From an uncultured Clostridia bacterium (lineage in GTDB: Bacteria > Bacillota > Clostridia > TANB77 > CAG-508): a stretch of DNA of 11,619 nt. Positions 5,728-11,619 of this stretch are shown here, one piece after another. The DNA lies in the NCBI GenBank assembly GCA_934180065.1, contig CAKPRA010000048.1:1-11619 (forward strand). Reading direction: 5' to 3'. Positions within the stretch are counted from its first letter, which is position 1, and every line of letters starts with the position of its first letter. The translations under genes and the position numbers were made by a program. The notes under the pieces are model-generated. The model searched no databases, was not told the DNA's origin, and worked only from the letters and a program-made list of their open reading frames with translations.

Positions 5728-6076
5728 ATGATTTCAAGAAAAACAGCAAAAGTTAGATATACGTATGAACAAATCGCATCTGCAAGAGCACAACAACTTG
5801 GAAGTAGGGAAGAGAGTGGCTATTTAGGTTTAAATAAAACGGAAAATAAAGTATTAAATTTAATTAAAGGTAATAAAATTTATAACTCAATCTGAAATTG
5901 CGAAAATTTTGAATTTAAGTGAAAATTGTGTTTATAGAAATATAAAAAGTTTAAGAGATAAAAATATCATAATTAGAATTGGTGCAAATAAAAATGGATG
6001 TTGGGAATTAAGAGATAATTTCATTGATAAATGCAAGGATAATGGTATAGATTTCGATTCTTTACTAAATGTATAA
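5728..6076 (+). pseudogene. Winged-helix DNA-binding protein, frameshifted
   Basis: The first frame runs from ATG 5728 (weak AAGGTG site, 5711-5716) to TGA at residue 56: MISRKTAKVRYTYEQIASAR and on to NKTENKVLNLIKGNK. The next frame supplies ITQSEIAKILNLSENCVYRN, then IKSLRDKNIIIRIGANKNGC and WEL. Together these give a classic winged helix: helix 1, helix-turn-helix with recognition helix, then wing. Removing one base from the A/T run at about 5875-5882 gives 115 residues. The K-x-x-x-R-I-G-x-N-K-x-G-x-W-E ending is typical of the C-terminal domain of AlbA_2/divergent-AAA (RecG-like) regulators, so it may be a tail fragment of one. As an intact small protein it could have regulated the island. 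No promoter is evident after the preceding terminator. Confidence 0.65.
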
Positions 6077-6152
6077 AAATGTGAAAGACATTGAAATAAC
6101 TATATTTGACGTAGGAGGATATATGAGTATCCTTTAAAATTCTCTTTAAAAA

Positions 6153-6180
6153 GATATTAAACATTGCACAAAATCAAAGT
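6153..6180 (+). repeat. 28-bp direct repeat, right copy
   Basis: Matches 2591-2618 at 27 of 28 positions in the same orientation (the odd base is C6175). It sits 76 bases after the winged-helix gene and marks the right edge of the gene-bearing island; long A/T-rich non-coding DNA follows. Confidence 0.7.
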
Positions 6181-6189
6181 TTTGCGCAA
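6164..6189. repeat. Inverted repeat overlapping the right direct repeat
   Basis: TTGCACAAAA (6164-6173) pairs with TTTTGCGCAA (6180-6189) with one A-C mismatch around a six-base loop. The left copy of the direct repeat lacks the right arm. TTTTGCGCAA occurs again inverted at 7073-7082. An inverted repeat of about 10 bp with a 6-base centre is the layout of a tyrosine-recombinase core site. Confidence 0.45.
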
Positions 6190-7343
6190 ATAGGAGTAGG
6201 AATAATTATCCTGGAGCCACAATTAGACCCCTCCCACCAGTATTTATGCTTATTTGAGCTTATAGCTGTTTAGCATTTTTTTATTCAATAATTTATATAA
6301 TTCTATTATTTTTATTCTTTATACTTAATTCTCGTGAGCTTACTATTTAAGCTGTTTTTCAGATTTTTCTATATAATTTATCTTTGCGTATTTTTTAGCG
6401 TGTCTTTTTTTAAAAAACTGGACCATTAAATTTTGTATTCATTTTTTAGTCCTACCTCCAAATTTTCTAAAAATCCTCCAAAGCCGCATAAAACCTAGAA
6501 TAACCGCATTTTACCGACAACAAACTATATTACCTTTTTATAAAAATGGCTTAAAATCGATTCTCGCAAGCCGTTATTTTAGGCGTTTTTGAGCATTTTA
6601 GTAGTTACAATATTAGTACAAATTTTAACTAATTTAATAGATGGATTTTAAATAAGTTTATAAGTCCAGATGAATAATTTATCATATAAAATAAAAAAAC
6701 GTCTTAAATTTGATTTTAAGACGTCAAATAATATGATTACTAATTAGGATTCATTATATAAAAATCCATGACTAATAATCATATATAAATTTATTATATA
6801 TGTAATTAAATTCTAAAACTAATAATTTATAAAATTAAAATTCAAACTTAAATCTAATTTAAAACAATATTTAATAATTCAAAATGAATAAATGTGTTAA
6901 GTTTAAATATAAAATGTCTTAAAATCGATTTTGAAGCTTAATAATTATAAATTAAATTTACAAATTGAAACTAAAATTTTGCAATTTAAACCAAACAAAA
7001 ATTATTTAACAAATGTTCGATTTTTGAATTTTAATGTTCGTTTTATAAAAATTACAAAATTTAAAAACTTTGCGCAAAATTGAATTTTGTATCTGTAAAT
7101 CAAAATTTATCAAAAATTCATAAAAATCTAAAATTTTAATAATTTTATAAATTTACTAATTTTATTTATTATTTTATATTTTTATTTTTTTAATTTATTT
7201 TATCTTAAGTAAATATTCTGGTACTACCTATCTCCCACTTCTGCTCTATTTCTTTCAAAAATTAAAAAATAGTAAAAAATTCATTCTTCAAAAAAGAGCC
7301 TACACCCCCTACTCCCTCTTGATTTTCTTCCAAAGCCTAAAAA
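6190..7343. other. Long A/T-rich region without a convincing gene
   Basis: About 1.15 kb between the island and the recombinase block. It holds one clear minus-strand terminator (6691-6724), two copies of TTAAAATCGATT (near 6553 and 6918), and degenerate bits. On the minus strand GGAGG precedes an ATG at 6442 that opens MNTKFNGPVF then stops at a T6/A7 run, with a further 22 codons in the next frame. This may be another broken small gene but is too short to call. Composition falls to nearly pure A/T at 6780-7200. I see no origin repeats or RNA gene I can name. Confidence 0.5.
6691..6724 (-). terminator. Minus-strand intrinsic terminator
   Basis: ACGTCTTAAA (6699-6708) and TTTAAGACGT (6715-6724) are perfect 10-bp arms around a six-base loop. 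On the minus strand the hairpin is followed by seven T, then ATTTTA. It lies over 600 bases beyond the stop of the last minus-strand gene (7344), which implies a long 3' tail or an unrecognised minus-strand transcript. Confidence 0.75.
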
Positions 7344-7667
7344 TTAGCCAACATTTGTACTTTTTTCATCATTTTTTAGTGAATATAGTCCTGCAAAACC
7401 TTTAAATTGCTTAATTCTATCCATATTTTCAGATTTACCATTAACTTGTTCAGCTTGGCTTGATAAAATCTGTTCATATGTATATTTAAGCTGTGAAATT
7501 AGCTTTTCACGTTCATTTTCATTTGTATTACTATTAAGCATAAATTCAAGATTATATCCATATAGCTCTAATGATCTTAAAATAATATCAACTTGACCAT
7601 TTATAAGTTCCAATACTACAGGAACTATACTTTTATCATCAAAACTCGCACTATTTATCTTATCCAT
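7344..7667 (-). CDS. Small helical protein downstream of the recombinase, 107 residues
   Basis: The ATG at 7667 follows AAAGGAAAA and starts 13 bases after the recombinase stop, so it is co-transcribed. The protein is acidic and mostly helical (VPVVLELINGQVDIILRSLE; then a segment with EKLISQLKYTYEQILSSQAE), with no membrane segment or Cys. I do not recognise the family. The order recombinase, recombinase, small helical protein is like Tn554-type transposons (TnpA, TnpB, TnpC), where the small protein assists recombination. That similarity is of layout only. An accessory factor for the recombinase is a reasonable guess. Confidence 0.6.
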   Translation of the reverse strand: MDKINSASFDDKSIVPVVLELINGQVDIILRSLELYGYNLEFMLNSNTNENEREKLISQLKYTYEQILSSQAEQVNGKSENMDRIKQFKGFAGLYSLKNDEKSTNVG

Positions 7668-7680
7668 AACTTTTTCCTTT

Positions 7681-8685
7681 CTACGCTATCTGGTAATTCA
7701 GAGCATCTCGTATCTTAAATTTGGCTAATGGGTGATTTAGCATTTCTCTTTCTACATCTTTATCATATAAGTGGGTGTATATTTCGGTAGTATCAATTCT
7801 AACATGTCCTAGAAGTTCTTTAATAATTTTTACATCAATTCCATTCCTGTATAGTAATGTAGCACAGGTATGTCTTAATGAGTGGGTAGTATAATGTCTA
7901 TCTTCTAATCCAGCATTAAATAATGCTTTTCTAACAAGTCTTTGAATTCCTTTGTGTTCTAATCTTTTTATCTTTTTACGCCAAGTTGTAAGGAATAGGG
8001 CGTCTTTGTCTTTTTTAGATTCAACATCAATAGTATTTCTAATATCCAAATATTTTGTTAAAGCTTCTTTAGTAGATTTATTTAAATAACCTGTTCTTTC
8101 CTTGTTACCTTTTCCAAATATAGTAAACATATTGTTATCTAATTTTAAATCGCTTAAATTTAGATTTACGACTTCAGATAATCTTAAGCCACAATTTAAT
8201 ATTAAGTGTAATATTGCATTATCTCTGATGTCTTGAATATCCTTGCTGTCAGAATAGATTTTAAGCAACTTTTTAGATTCACCTAATGAAAGTGCTTTAG
8301 GTAATTGTCTAGCATTATTTCTATTGCGTTCAATTTTACCAAGTGTATTTTGGAAAATATCGTGTTTAATCCTATATAGATAATCAAAGAATAGTCTTAA
8401 GTATTCTGTTTTCTTAACTCTTGAAGATGGACTATAGTTGTTTTCAGCAAGGTAATACATAAAATTATATATTTCACTTGTTTTTAAGCCTCTAATATCG
8501 TTTAAAGTTATCTTTGAAATTACATCATAAGAATTATCAAATTTCTTTGTATTCAAGTATTTCAGAAATTGTCTTATAGTTGATTTAAAGCCTTTTACAT
8601 ATTCTTTAGATAAGTTTCTAATTGCAAGTAAGTAATTAGATGCTTCTTCTAAAAAATCAGGGACTTTATTATAATCATTTCCCAT
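7681..8685 (-). CDS. Tyrosine recombinase/integrase, complete (334 residues)
   Basis: The N-terminal 120 residues form a SAM-like core-binding domain (LAIRNLSKEYVKGFKSTIRQ and on). The catalytic domain follows with the full active site: Arg168 in GLRLSE, Lys192 in GKGNKER, His268 and Arg271 in HSLRH, His294 in LLGH and the nucleophile Tyr303 in EIYTH. Length and motif spacing are those of XerC/XerD-like and mobile-element integrases; linkage to a second recombinase favours a mobile-element role. It cuts and rejoins DNA at specific core sites through a 3'-phosphotyrosine. ATG 8685 follows AAGGAGG with eight-base spacing, about 20 bases after the upstream recombinase fragment ends. The target site is not known; the repeats at 2591 and 6153 are candidates. 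Confidence 0.92.
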   Translation of the reverse strand: MGNDYNKVPDFLEEASNYLLAIRNLSKEYVKGFKSTIRQFLKYLNTKKFDNSYDVISKITLNDIRGLKTSEIYNFMYYLAENNYSPSSRVKKTEYLRLFFDYLYRIKHDIFQNTLGKIERNRNNARQLPKALSLGESKKLLKIYSDSKDIQDIRDNAILHLILNCGLRLSEVVNLNLSDLKLDNNMFTIFGKGNKERTGYLNKSTKEALTKYLDIRNTIDVESKKDKDALFLTTWRKKIKRLEHKGIQRLVRKALFNAGLEDRHYTTHSLRHTCATLLYRNGIDVKIIKELLGHVRIDTTEIYTHLYDKDVEREMLNHPLAKFKIRDALNYQIA

Positions 8686-8704
8686 TAGAAGTTCCTCCTT
8701 AATC

Positions 8705-9151
8705 TTATTTTTCTAATAAACTTGAAATAGTACAGTTATCCATTATGTATCTCATTTTTTTAGAATCAATATGAGTATAAATTTCCGTTGCAGCCAAAGA
8801 CTTATGTCCCAGAATCTTTTTCAAAATAAAGATATCAACATTGTTAACATTGTATAGCATACTGGCACAGGAATGTCTTAAAGAGTGGGTATGAAGACCA
8901 TCTTTTTCTGCAAAGAAATTTGTCATTTTATCAGTTATTATAGATTCTACATTTCTTCTTGAAATTCTTTTGTTTCTAGAGCTTAAAAATAATGCATCTC
9001 TATCAGCATTGTCATAGCCAATCTTTTGTCGTTCTCTCATATATCTTTTAATAACTTCTTTTGAAGCGTTATTTAGATACAAAATCCTTTGTTTATTTCC
9101 TTTTCCTGTAATTCTTATAGTTCGTTCATCTAGCTTTAATTTTCTCCTCTC
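8705..9151 (-). pseudogene. Second tyrosine recombinase, C-terminal half only
   Basis: The frame is open from just below an in-frame TGA (9152-9154) and encodes K-L-D-E-R-T-I-R-I-T-G-K-G-N-K-Q-R, then HTHSLRH, ILGHKSLAATEIYTH. The catalytic Lys, HxxR, His and Tyr are present, but the core-binding domain and the first catalytic Arg (GLR) are gone. By alignment with the 334-residue neighbour it starts at about residue 181. No start codon with a ribosome binding site is in frame; the first usable TTG (9082) would drop the Lys too. The break falls 10 bases from the stop of the 466-residue gene, so that gene or its DNA appears to have been joined into the recombinase gene. It cannot recombine DNA alone. 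Confidence 0.85.
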
Positions 9152-9160
9152 TCACAGTAT

Positions 9161-10561
9161 CTATTTAAATTCAATATCAAATTTTCTTGTTTCTGTACCA
9201 CCATCATCTATACTTAATGTACACTCTAATGTTTTTTCTGTGTTGTCTACGCTTATTCCTGACACCTCAACACCCTGTGCAAATATTTCATAAACAGTTT
9301 CGGTTTCAAAATCACCTTTAATATCAGATTTTCCAACTATATTTCCGCTATCATCTATCTTATATAGTATATCTTTACCATTTACGTCATAAGAGTGACG
9401 TGCCAAAACATAATATATGCCTTTTTGTGTATTTACTGAAGTCGCCATAATATCTGTAAAAGATTCATTTTCTTTTATTTTTGGAATTTTACAGCTACCT
9501 ACAATTAGTCCATTTAATGCATTTAGCACAGTAATCATTTCGCTCTGTATAATATATGCTCTATTCGTATGAAACCAATCTAATTTACATCTGTATTCAA
9601 CGCTATCAAAAGTATCAGTCTGATATGTCCATACAACATTAGAATTTAAATCAAAACCTGTTACCTTCATATAACCTGATGTGCTTGATACATGGTTGTA
9701 ATCTGAAACTATACGTATTTCATCTGGATTAGAAATTGTTTTGTTTTCATCATGGTTTTTATTTGATTGTTCATCATTTGAATCTAGTACATTTGTTTTA
9801 TTTAATTTTGAATAATAAACTCTTACATTAGTTTCTGTTTCATTTTCAATTAATATCAAATTTTTATCTTCATCTTCAGTAATTTGAAGACTTATTTGAG
9901 TTCCTAACTTTGAATGCATATTTACTTTATTTTCAACAACTTCATATGTACCTGTTTCATCTACATCTCCAAGCAATCTTACATATGTTCCATTATTATA
10001 AAACTCAAAATGATATTTATTTGCTAAATCATTTCCAAAATGTTGCGAATACCCCATATCAGTATTTGTATTAAGGTCTACTATTCGTTTTATCTGCCAC
10101 TCACCAATTATCTTTTCTTGATTATTTACAATATTCTTGTTTCTACTACCTGATGATTTGTAACTAAACACTTTTTCAAAATCTGTATCGTCATAGTTTA
10201 TATTTTTAACCTTTAGTTCTACTTTGTTATCAGATAACTTTATTGATCCTTGAGATTCATTTGTTTTAAATTCTCCTTTACCATCCTTTATTTCTGTGGT
10301 TATATCTTTATCAGCGCATATCATAGCTAAAGTATAGTCAAAGGTAATTACATTGCCGTTTATATTTTTAATATTTAATTCAGTATATTCGGTTGTCGAT
10401 TCTCCAGTTTCTTTGTCTGTGTACCAATAACCTTTATACATTTCAAGGTTTTCTGAAACATTTAACTTCCTGTTTATAACTTTGTCCCATACAATAAATA
10501 CCGCTAATCCGACAATTATTAAACACAAAACTATAATTAAAATTTTTACACTTTTTTTCAT
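9161..10561 (-). CDS. Membrane-anchored extracellular protein, 466 residues
   Basis: The N-terminus has Lys residues followed by one long hydrophobic segment, about residues 5-25 (VKILIIVLCLIIVGLAVFIV), with no lipobox Cys, so it is probably an uncleaved signal anchor with the rest outside the cell. Residues about 30-140 are beta-rich. Residues about 150-250 resemble a lipocalin-like or Hypoth_Ymh-type small barrel (IIGEWQIKRIV; YHFEFYNNGTYVRLLGDVDE; GTYEVVENKV). A low-complexity Asn/Asp/Glu/Lys linker follows, and the last 180 residues look like propeller blades (GFDLNSNVVWTYQTD; VLNALNGLIVGSCKIPKI). Start and AGGAGG site are clear. Substrate and role are unknown; such proteins are common, poorly defined Clostridial surface proteins. 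It has its own promoter and leader. Confidence 0.75.
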   Translation of the reverse strand: MKKSVKILIIVLCLIIVGLAVFIVWDKVINRKLNVSENLEMYKGYWYTDKETGESTTEYTELNIKNINGNVITFDYTLAMICADKDITTEIKDGKGEFKTNESQGSIKLSDNKVELKVKNINYDDTDFEKVFSYKSSGSRNKNIVNNQEKIIGEWQIKRIVDLNTNTDMGYSQHFGNDLANKYHFEFYNNGTYVRLLGDVDETGTYEVVENKVNMHSKLGTQISLQITEDEDKNLILIENETETNVRVYYSKLNKTNVLDSNDEQSNKNHDENKTISNPDEIRIVSDYNHVSSTSGYMKVTGFDLNSNVVWTYQTDTFDSVEYRCKLDWFHTNRAYIIQSEMITVLNALNGLIVGSCKIPKIKENESFTDIMATSVNTQKGIYYVLARHSYDVNGKDILYKIDDSGNIVGKSDIKGDFETETVYEIFAQGVEVSGISVDNTEKTLECTLSIDDGGTETRKFDIEFK

Positions 10562-10620
10562 TTAAAAATTCCTCCTTTTATTATTTAGACTTTCGTAAAA
10601 CACAACTTGGTTCATAAAAC

Positions 10621-10639
10621 TTACATTTTCTTCCCTCCT
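10621..10639 (-). promoter_or_regulatory. Ribosome binding site followed by ATG-TAA start-stop
   Basis: On the minus strand GAGGAGGG (about 10640-10633) is followed six bases later by ATG TAA (10626-10621), a one-codon ORF with a near-perfect binding site, 60 bases before the real start at 10561. It could park ribosomes to regulate the leader, or be the surviving start of a lost gene. Confidence 0.5.
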
Positions 10640-10695
10640 CATTGTTTAAGAGCAAATTAGGCTGACGAAGAGACCTGCTTGTTATAGCAAGTTTT

Positions 10696-10746
10696 TTAGA
10701 CTGAAATCGGTGTGTGTACTCCCACAAGACTTTCACGGCTCTTCAT
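10696..10746 (-). CDS. Possible 16-residue leader peptide
   Basis: Minus-strand ATG at 10746 with AAGGGGG eight bases upstream encodes MKSRESLVGVHTPISV and stops at TAA 10698-10696. Its first codons form the 5' arm of the leader's 10-bp closing stem, so translating it would open that stem. No run of one amino acid suggests a classic attenuation signal. Coding is uncertain. Confidence 0.35.
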   Translation of the reverse strand: MKSRESLVGVHTPISV

Positions 10747-10779
10747 CACTTGTGCCCCCTTCTCTTTTTTTATATAGGT

Positions 10780-10808
10780 ATTTTACAATAATATCCATTT
10801 TTTGTAAA
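10780..10808 (-). promoter_or_regulatory. Promoter for the 466-residue gene
   Basis: On the minus strand TTTACA (10808-10803), a 17-bp spacer and TAAAAT (10785-10780) form a sigma-A promoter. The -35 lies within one unit of a 12-bp tandem repeat. Confidence 0.6.
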
Positions 10809-10822
10809 GCTTTTTGTAAAGC
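10799..10822. repeat. 12-bp tandem repeat covering the -35 element
   Basis: TTTTTGTAAAGC occurs twice in a row (10799-10810, 10811-10822). Each unit contains TTTACA on the minus strand. It could be two adjacent regulator sites or simple duplication. Confidence 0.7.
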
Positions 10823-10831
10823 GTCAAAAAA

Positions 10832-11149
10832 TTAGTTCTTATAGCTTTCATTCTTCGGCGTTTCATTCAAGTTACAAAAATCGTTTTTACAATGTTTGCA
10901 GTAATCCGCCCTAACTTTTCTTTTAAAACATTTTTGCTCTGTTATACCCTTTGCATTTTCGATTTGTATTTCTATGTATTTTTTAGCCTCATATAATCTG
11001 TTCATATCAATTAAAAGATTTAGTGTCCTGACCACCTCAGCTATCCTACCATATGGTTTGATTGCTTTAGCCGTATTTTCTTTCCAATTTTCACTCCTTA
11101 CAGCAGCATCTATTTCTTCTAATATCGCTAGGTCTTCTTTTAGTTCCAT
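10832..11149 (-). CDS. Small helical protein with C-terminal Cys cluster, 105 residues
   Basis: ATG 11149 follows AAGGAGAT. Residues 1-70 are helical and charged. Near the end four cysteines are spaced C-x9-C-x2-C-x4-C (74, 84, 87, 92; YCKHCKNDFCN), which suggests a zinc site. No membrane segment. I do not recognise the family. It is divergent from the XRE-type gene at 11287 with a palindrome between them, so the two are probably co-regulated. A DNA-binding or mobile-element protein is plausible. Confidence 0.6.
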   Translation of the reverse strand: MELKEDLAILEEIDAAVRSENWKENTAKAIKPYGRIAEVVRTLNLLIDMNRLYEAKKYIEIQIENAKGITEQKCFKRKVRADYCKHCKNDFCNLNETPKNESYKN

Positions 11150-11189
11150 TAAATATCTCCTTTTCTATTCCGATTTATAGAATTGAAAA

Positions 11190-11195
11190 ATTATA
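11190..11195 (-). promoter_or_regulatory. Minus-strand -10 box for the Cys-cluster gene
   Basis: Minus-strand TATAAT at 11195-11190 lies about 40 bases upstream of the ATG. No good -35 is seen at 17 bp; that position (11213-11218) falls inside the palindrome at 11207-11223. Confidence 0.4.
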
Positions 11196-11206
11196 GAAAT
11201 TTATTG

Positions 11207-11223
11207 ACGCACATTTTGTGCGT
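11207..11223. promoter_or_regulatory. Palindromic operator between the divergent genes
   Basis: ACGCACATTTTGTGCGT has perfect 7-bp arms around three T. It covers the -35 region of the minus-strand promoter and lies just upstream of the plus-strand promoter. The neighbouring XRE-type protein is the obvious candidate to bind it. Confidence 0.65.
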
Positions 11224-11228
11224 GTTAA

Positions 11229-11257
11229 TGGCTAAAAAAATAAATCTGCTATATAAT
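11229..11257 (+). promoter_or_regulatory. Promoter for the XRE-type regulator
   Basis: TATAAT at 11252-11257 is a perfect -10, 30 bases before the ATG. The base run at 17-bp spacing (TGGCTA, 11229-11234) is a poor -35, which suggests weak or activator-aided expression. Confidence 0.5.
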
Positions 11258-11286
11258 TCACATACTATCAACGAGGTGATTTTTTT

Positions 11287-11496
11287 ATGAAGATAGTTGC
11301 AAATGATTATACTGCTCCAGAAATATTCCGCATTTTGCGAGAATGGACGGAATTATCACAGAAAGAGTTTGGCAAAACTATTCATAGGAGCGAGCGTGGT
11401 ATTCAAGCATTTGAACTTGGAGAAAGAAACTACTCACTACTTCAAATAGCTAATACACACGGAATAACAATAATCATTGAAAAGAAAGGGAAATAA
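11287..11496 (+). CDS. Short XRE-type helix-turn-helix regulator, 69 residues
   Basis: The core is an XRE/Cro-type fold: LREWTELSQKEFGKTIHRSE supplies helix 1 and the turn, and RGIQAFELGERNYSLLQI the recognition helix and following helix. The ending ITIIIEKKGK is a short strand often seen in small phage and plasmid regulators. ATG follows GAGGTG (11273-11278). It probably represses itself and the divergent 10832-11149 gene through the palindrome at 11207-11223. After the stop, a weak 6-bp stem and a ten-T run (11511-11520) may end transcription. Confidence 0.75.
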   Translation: MKIVANDYTAPEIFRILREWTELSQKEFGKTIHRSERGIQAFELGERNYSLLQIANTHGITIIIEKKGK

Positions 11497-11547
11497 TACA
11501 ATATTTCTTCTTTTTTTTTTCTATAAGCTTTCAATTGTTATGTATTA

Positions 11548-11619
11548 ATTGAGTAGAGGATAATTCTTAATGAATTTCTTCCCTCTCACACCACCGTACG
11601 TGCCGTTCGGCATACGGCG
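11548..11619 (-). mobile_element. 3' end of a group IIC intron (domains V and VI), cut by window edge
   Basis: On the minus strand 11619-11591 reads CGCCGTATGCCGAACGGCAC then GTACGGTGG, which folds as the small catalytic domain V hairpin. It is followed by TGTGAGAGG, a variable stem and CCTCTACTCAAT, the domain VI stem with the branch-point A in CTCTACTC. This matches the 3' end of bacterial class C introns such as the Oceanobacillus O.i.I1 type as I remember it (GCCGUAU...GUACGGUGGUGUGAGAGG...CCUACUCGAU). The 3' splice junction should be at about 11548. The reverse transcriptase ORF, if present, lies beyond 11619. Confidence 0.85.

Larger units (their letters stand above)
10562..10773 (-). 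promoter_or_regulatory. Long structured leader of the 466-residue gene
   Basis: About 210 bases separate the predicted start (near 10773) from the ATG at 10561. On the minus strand TGATGAAGAG (10748-10739) pairs with CTCTTCGTCA (10672-10663) over 10 bp with one U-G pair; on the plus strand that pair would be C-A, so the structure favours minus-strand RNA. Inside, TGAAA/TTTCA and TGTG/CACA can nest, and CTTG/CAAG forms a second hairpin. The leader also holds a 16-codon ORF and an AUG-UAA start-stop. It does not match any riboswitch class I know. Confidence 0.5.

Noticed and set aside
6210..6240. Minus-strand GGGAGGGG followed by a TTG-started 21-codon ORF.
   Set aside because: It runs into the direct repeat and has no protein-like features or independent support.
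6410..6442. Minus-strand mini-ORF MNTKFNGPVF with a GGAGG site, possibly continuing in another frame.
   Set aside because: It is too short to support as a gene; noted inside the intergenic entry as possible decay.
10974..11180. Plus-strand 68-codon open frame.
   Set aside because: It is the shadow of the minus-strand Cys-cluster gene, which has a proper ribosome binding site and start.

Overview
The window looks like a decaying accessory (mobile) region from a low-GC Gram-positive bacterium, most likely a Clostridia-type member of the Bacillota. The reasons are the very A/T-rich spacers, strong GGAGG-type ribosome binding sites, consensus TTGACA/TATAAT promoters, intrinsic terminators with U-tracts, and the 3' end of a bacterial class C group II intron at the right edge. 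No rRNA, tRNA, CRISPR array or core housekeeping gene is visible.

Layout, left to right. (1) 95-717: a promoter, an unrecognised 92-residue protein and an overlapping DUF4160-type gene broken by one extra base. (2) 797-857: paired hairpins resembling the right end of an IS200/IS605-type element. (3) 868-2199: a self-contained operon with promoter, structured leader, five tiny genes each with its own ribosome binding site, and a terminator. All five products are unrecognised, and the third gene carries an in-frame TGA. (4) 2591-6180: a 3.6-kb island between two 28-bp direct repeats. It has a perfect consensus promoter, a 34-residue hydrophobic peptide, a terminator or attenuator, a truncated ParB-like helical protein, a gene-end fragment, a PHP phosphoesterase (frameshifted), an intact HD-domain phosphohydrolase, a terminator and a winged-helix protein (frameshifted). 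(5) 6190-7343: over 1 kb with no convincing gene but a clear minus-strand terminator. (6) 7344-9151, minus strand: a small helical protein, a complete tyrosine recombinase and the C-terminal half of a second one. (7) 9161-10808, minus strand: a membrane-anchored surface protein with its own promoter and a long leader holding a 16-codon ORF, a 10-bp closing stem and an AUG-UAA start-stop. (8) 10832-11496: a divergent pair, a small Cys-cluster protein and an XRE-type regulator, around a palindromic operator. (9) 11548-11619: domains V and VI of a group IIC intron on the minus strand.

How the parts may work together. The PHP and HD proteins are both predicted metal-dependent phosphohydrolases and are co-oriented 33 bp apart. 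With gene remnants from families often seen in defence and accessory loci, this suggests a nucleotide- or nucleic-acid-processing module, possibly anti-phage, now partly inactivated. The recombinases to its right could have moved this or a neighbouring cargo. Function of the module is inference; the repeats, frameshifts and motifs are directly visible. Three separate genes are each restored by removing one base, so sequencing error, gene decay and recoding all remain possible.
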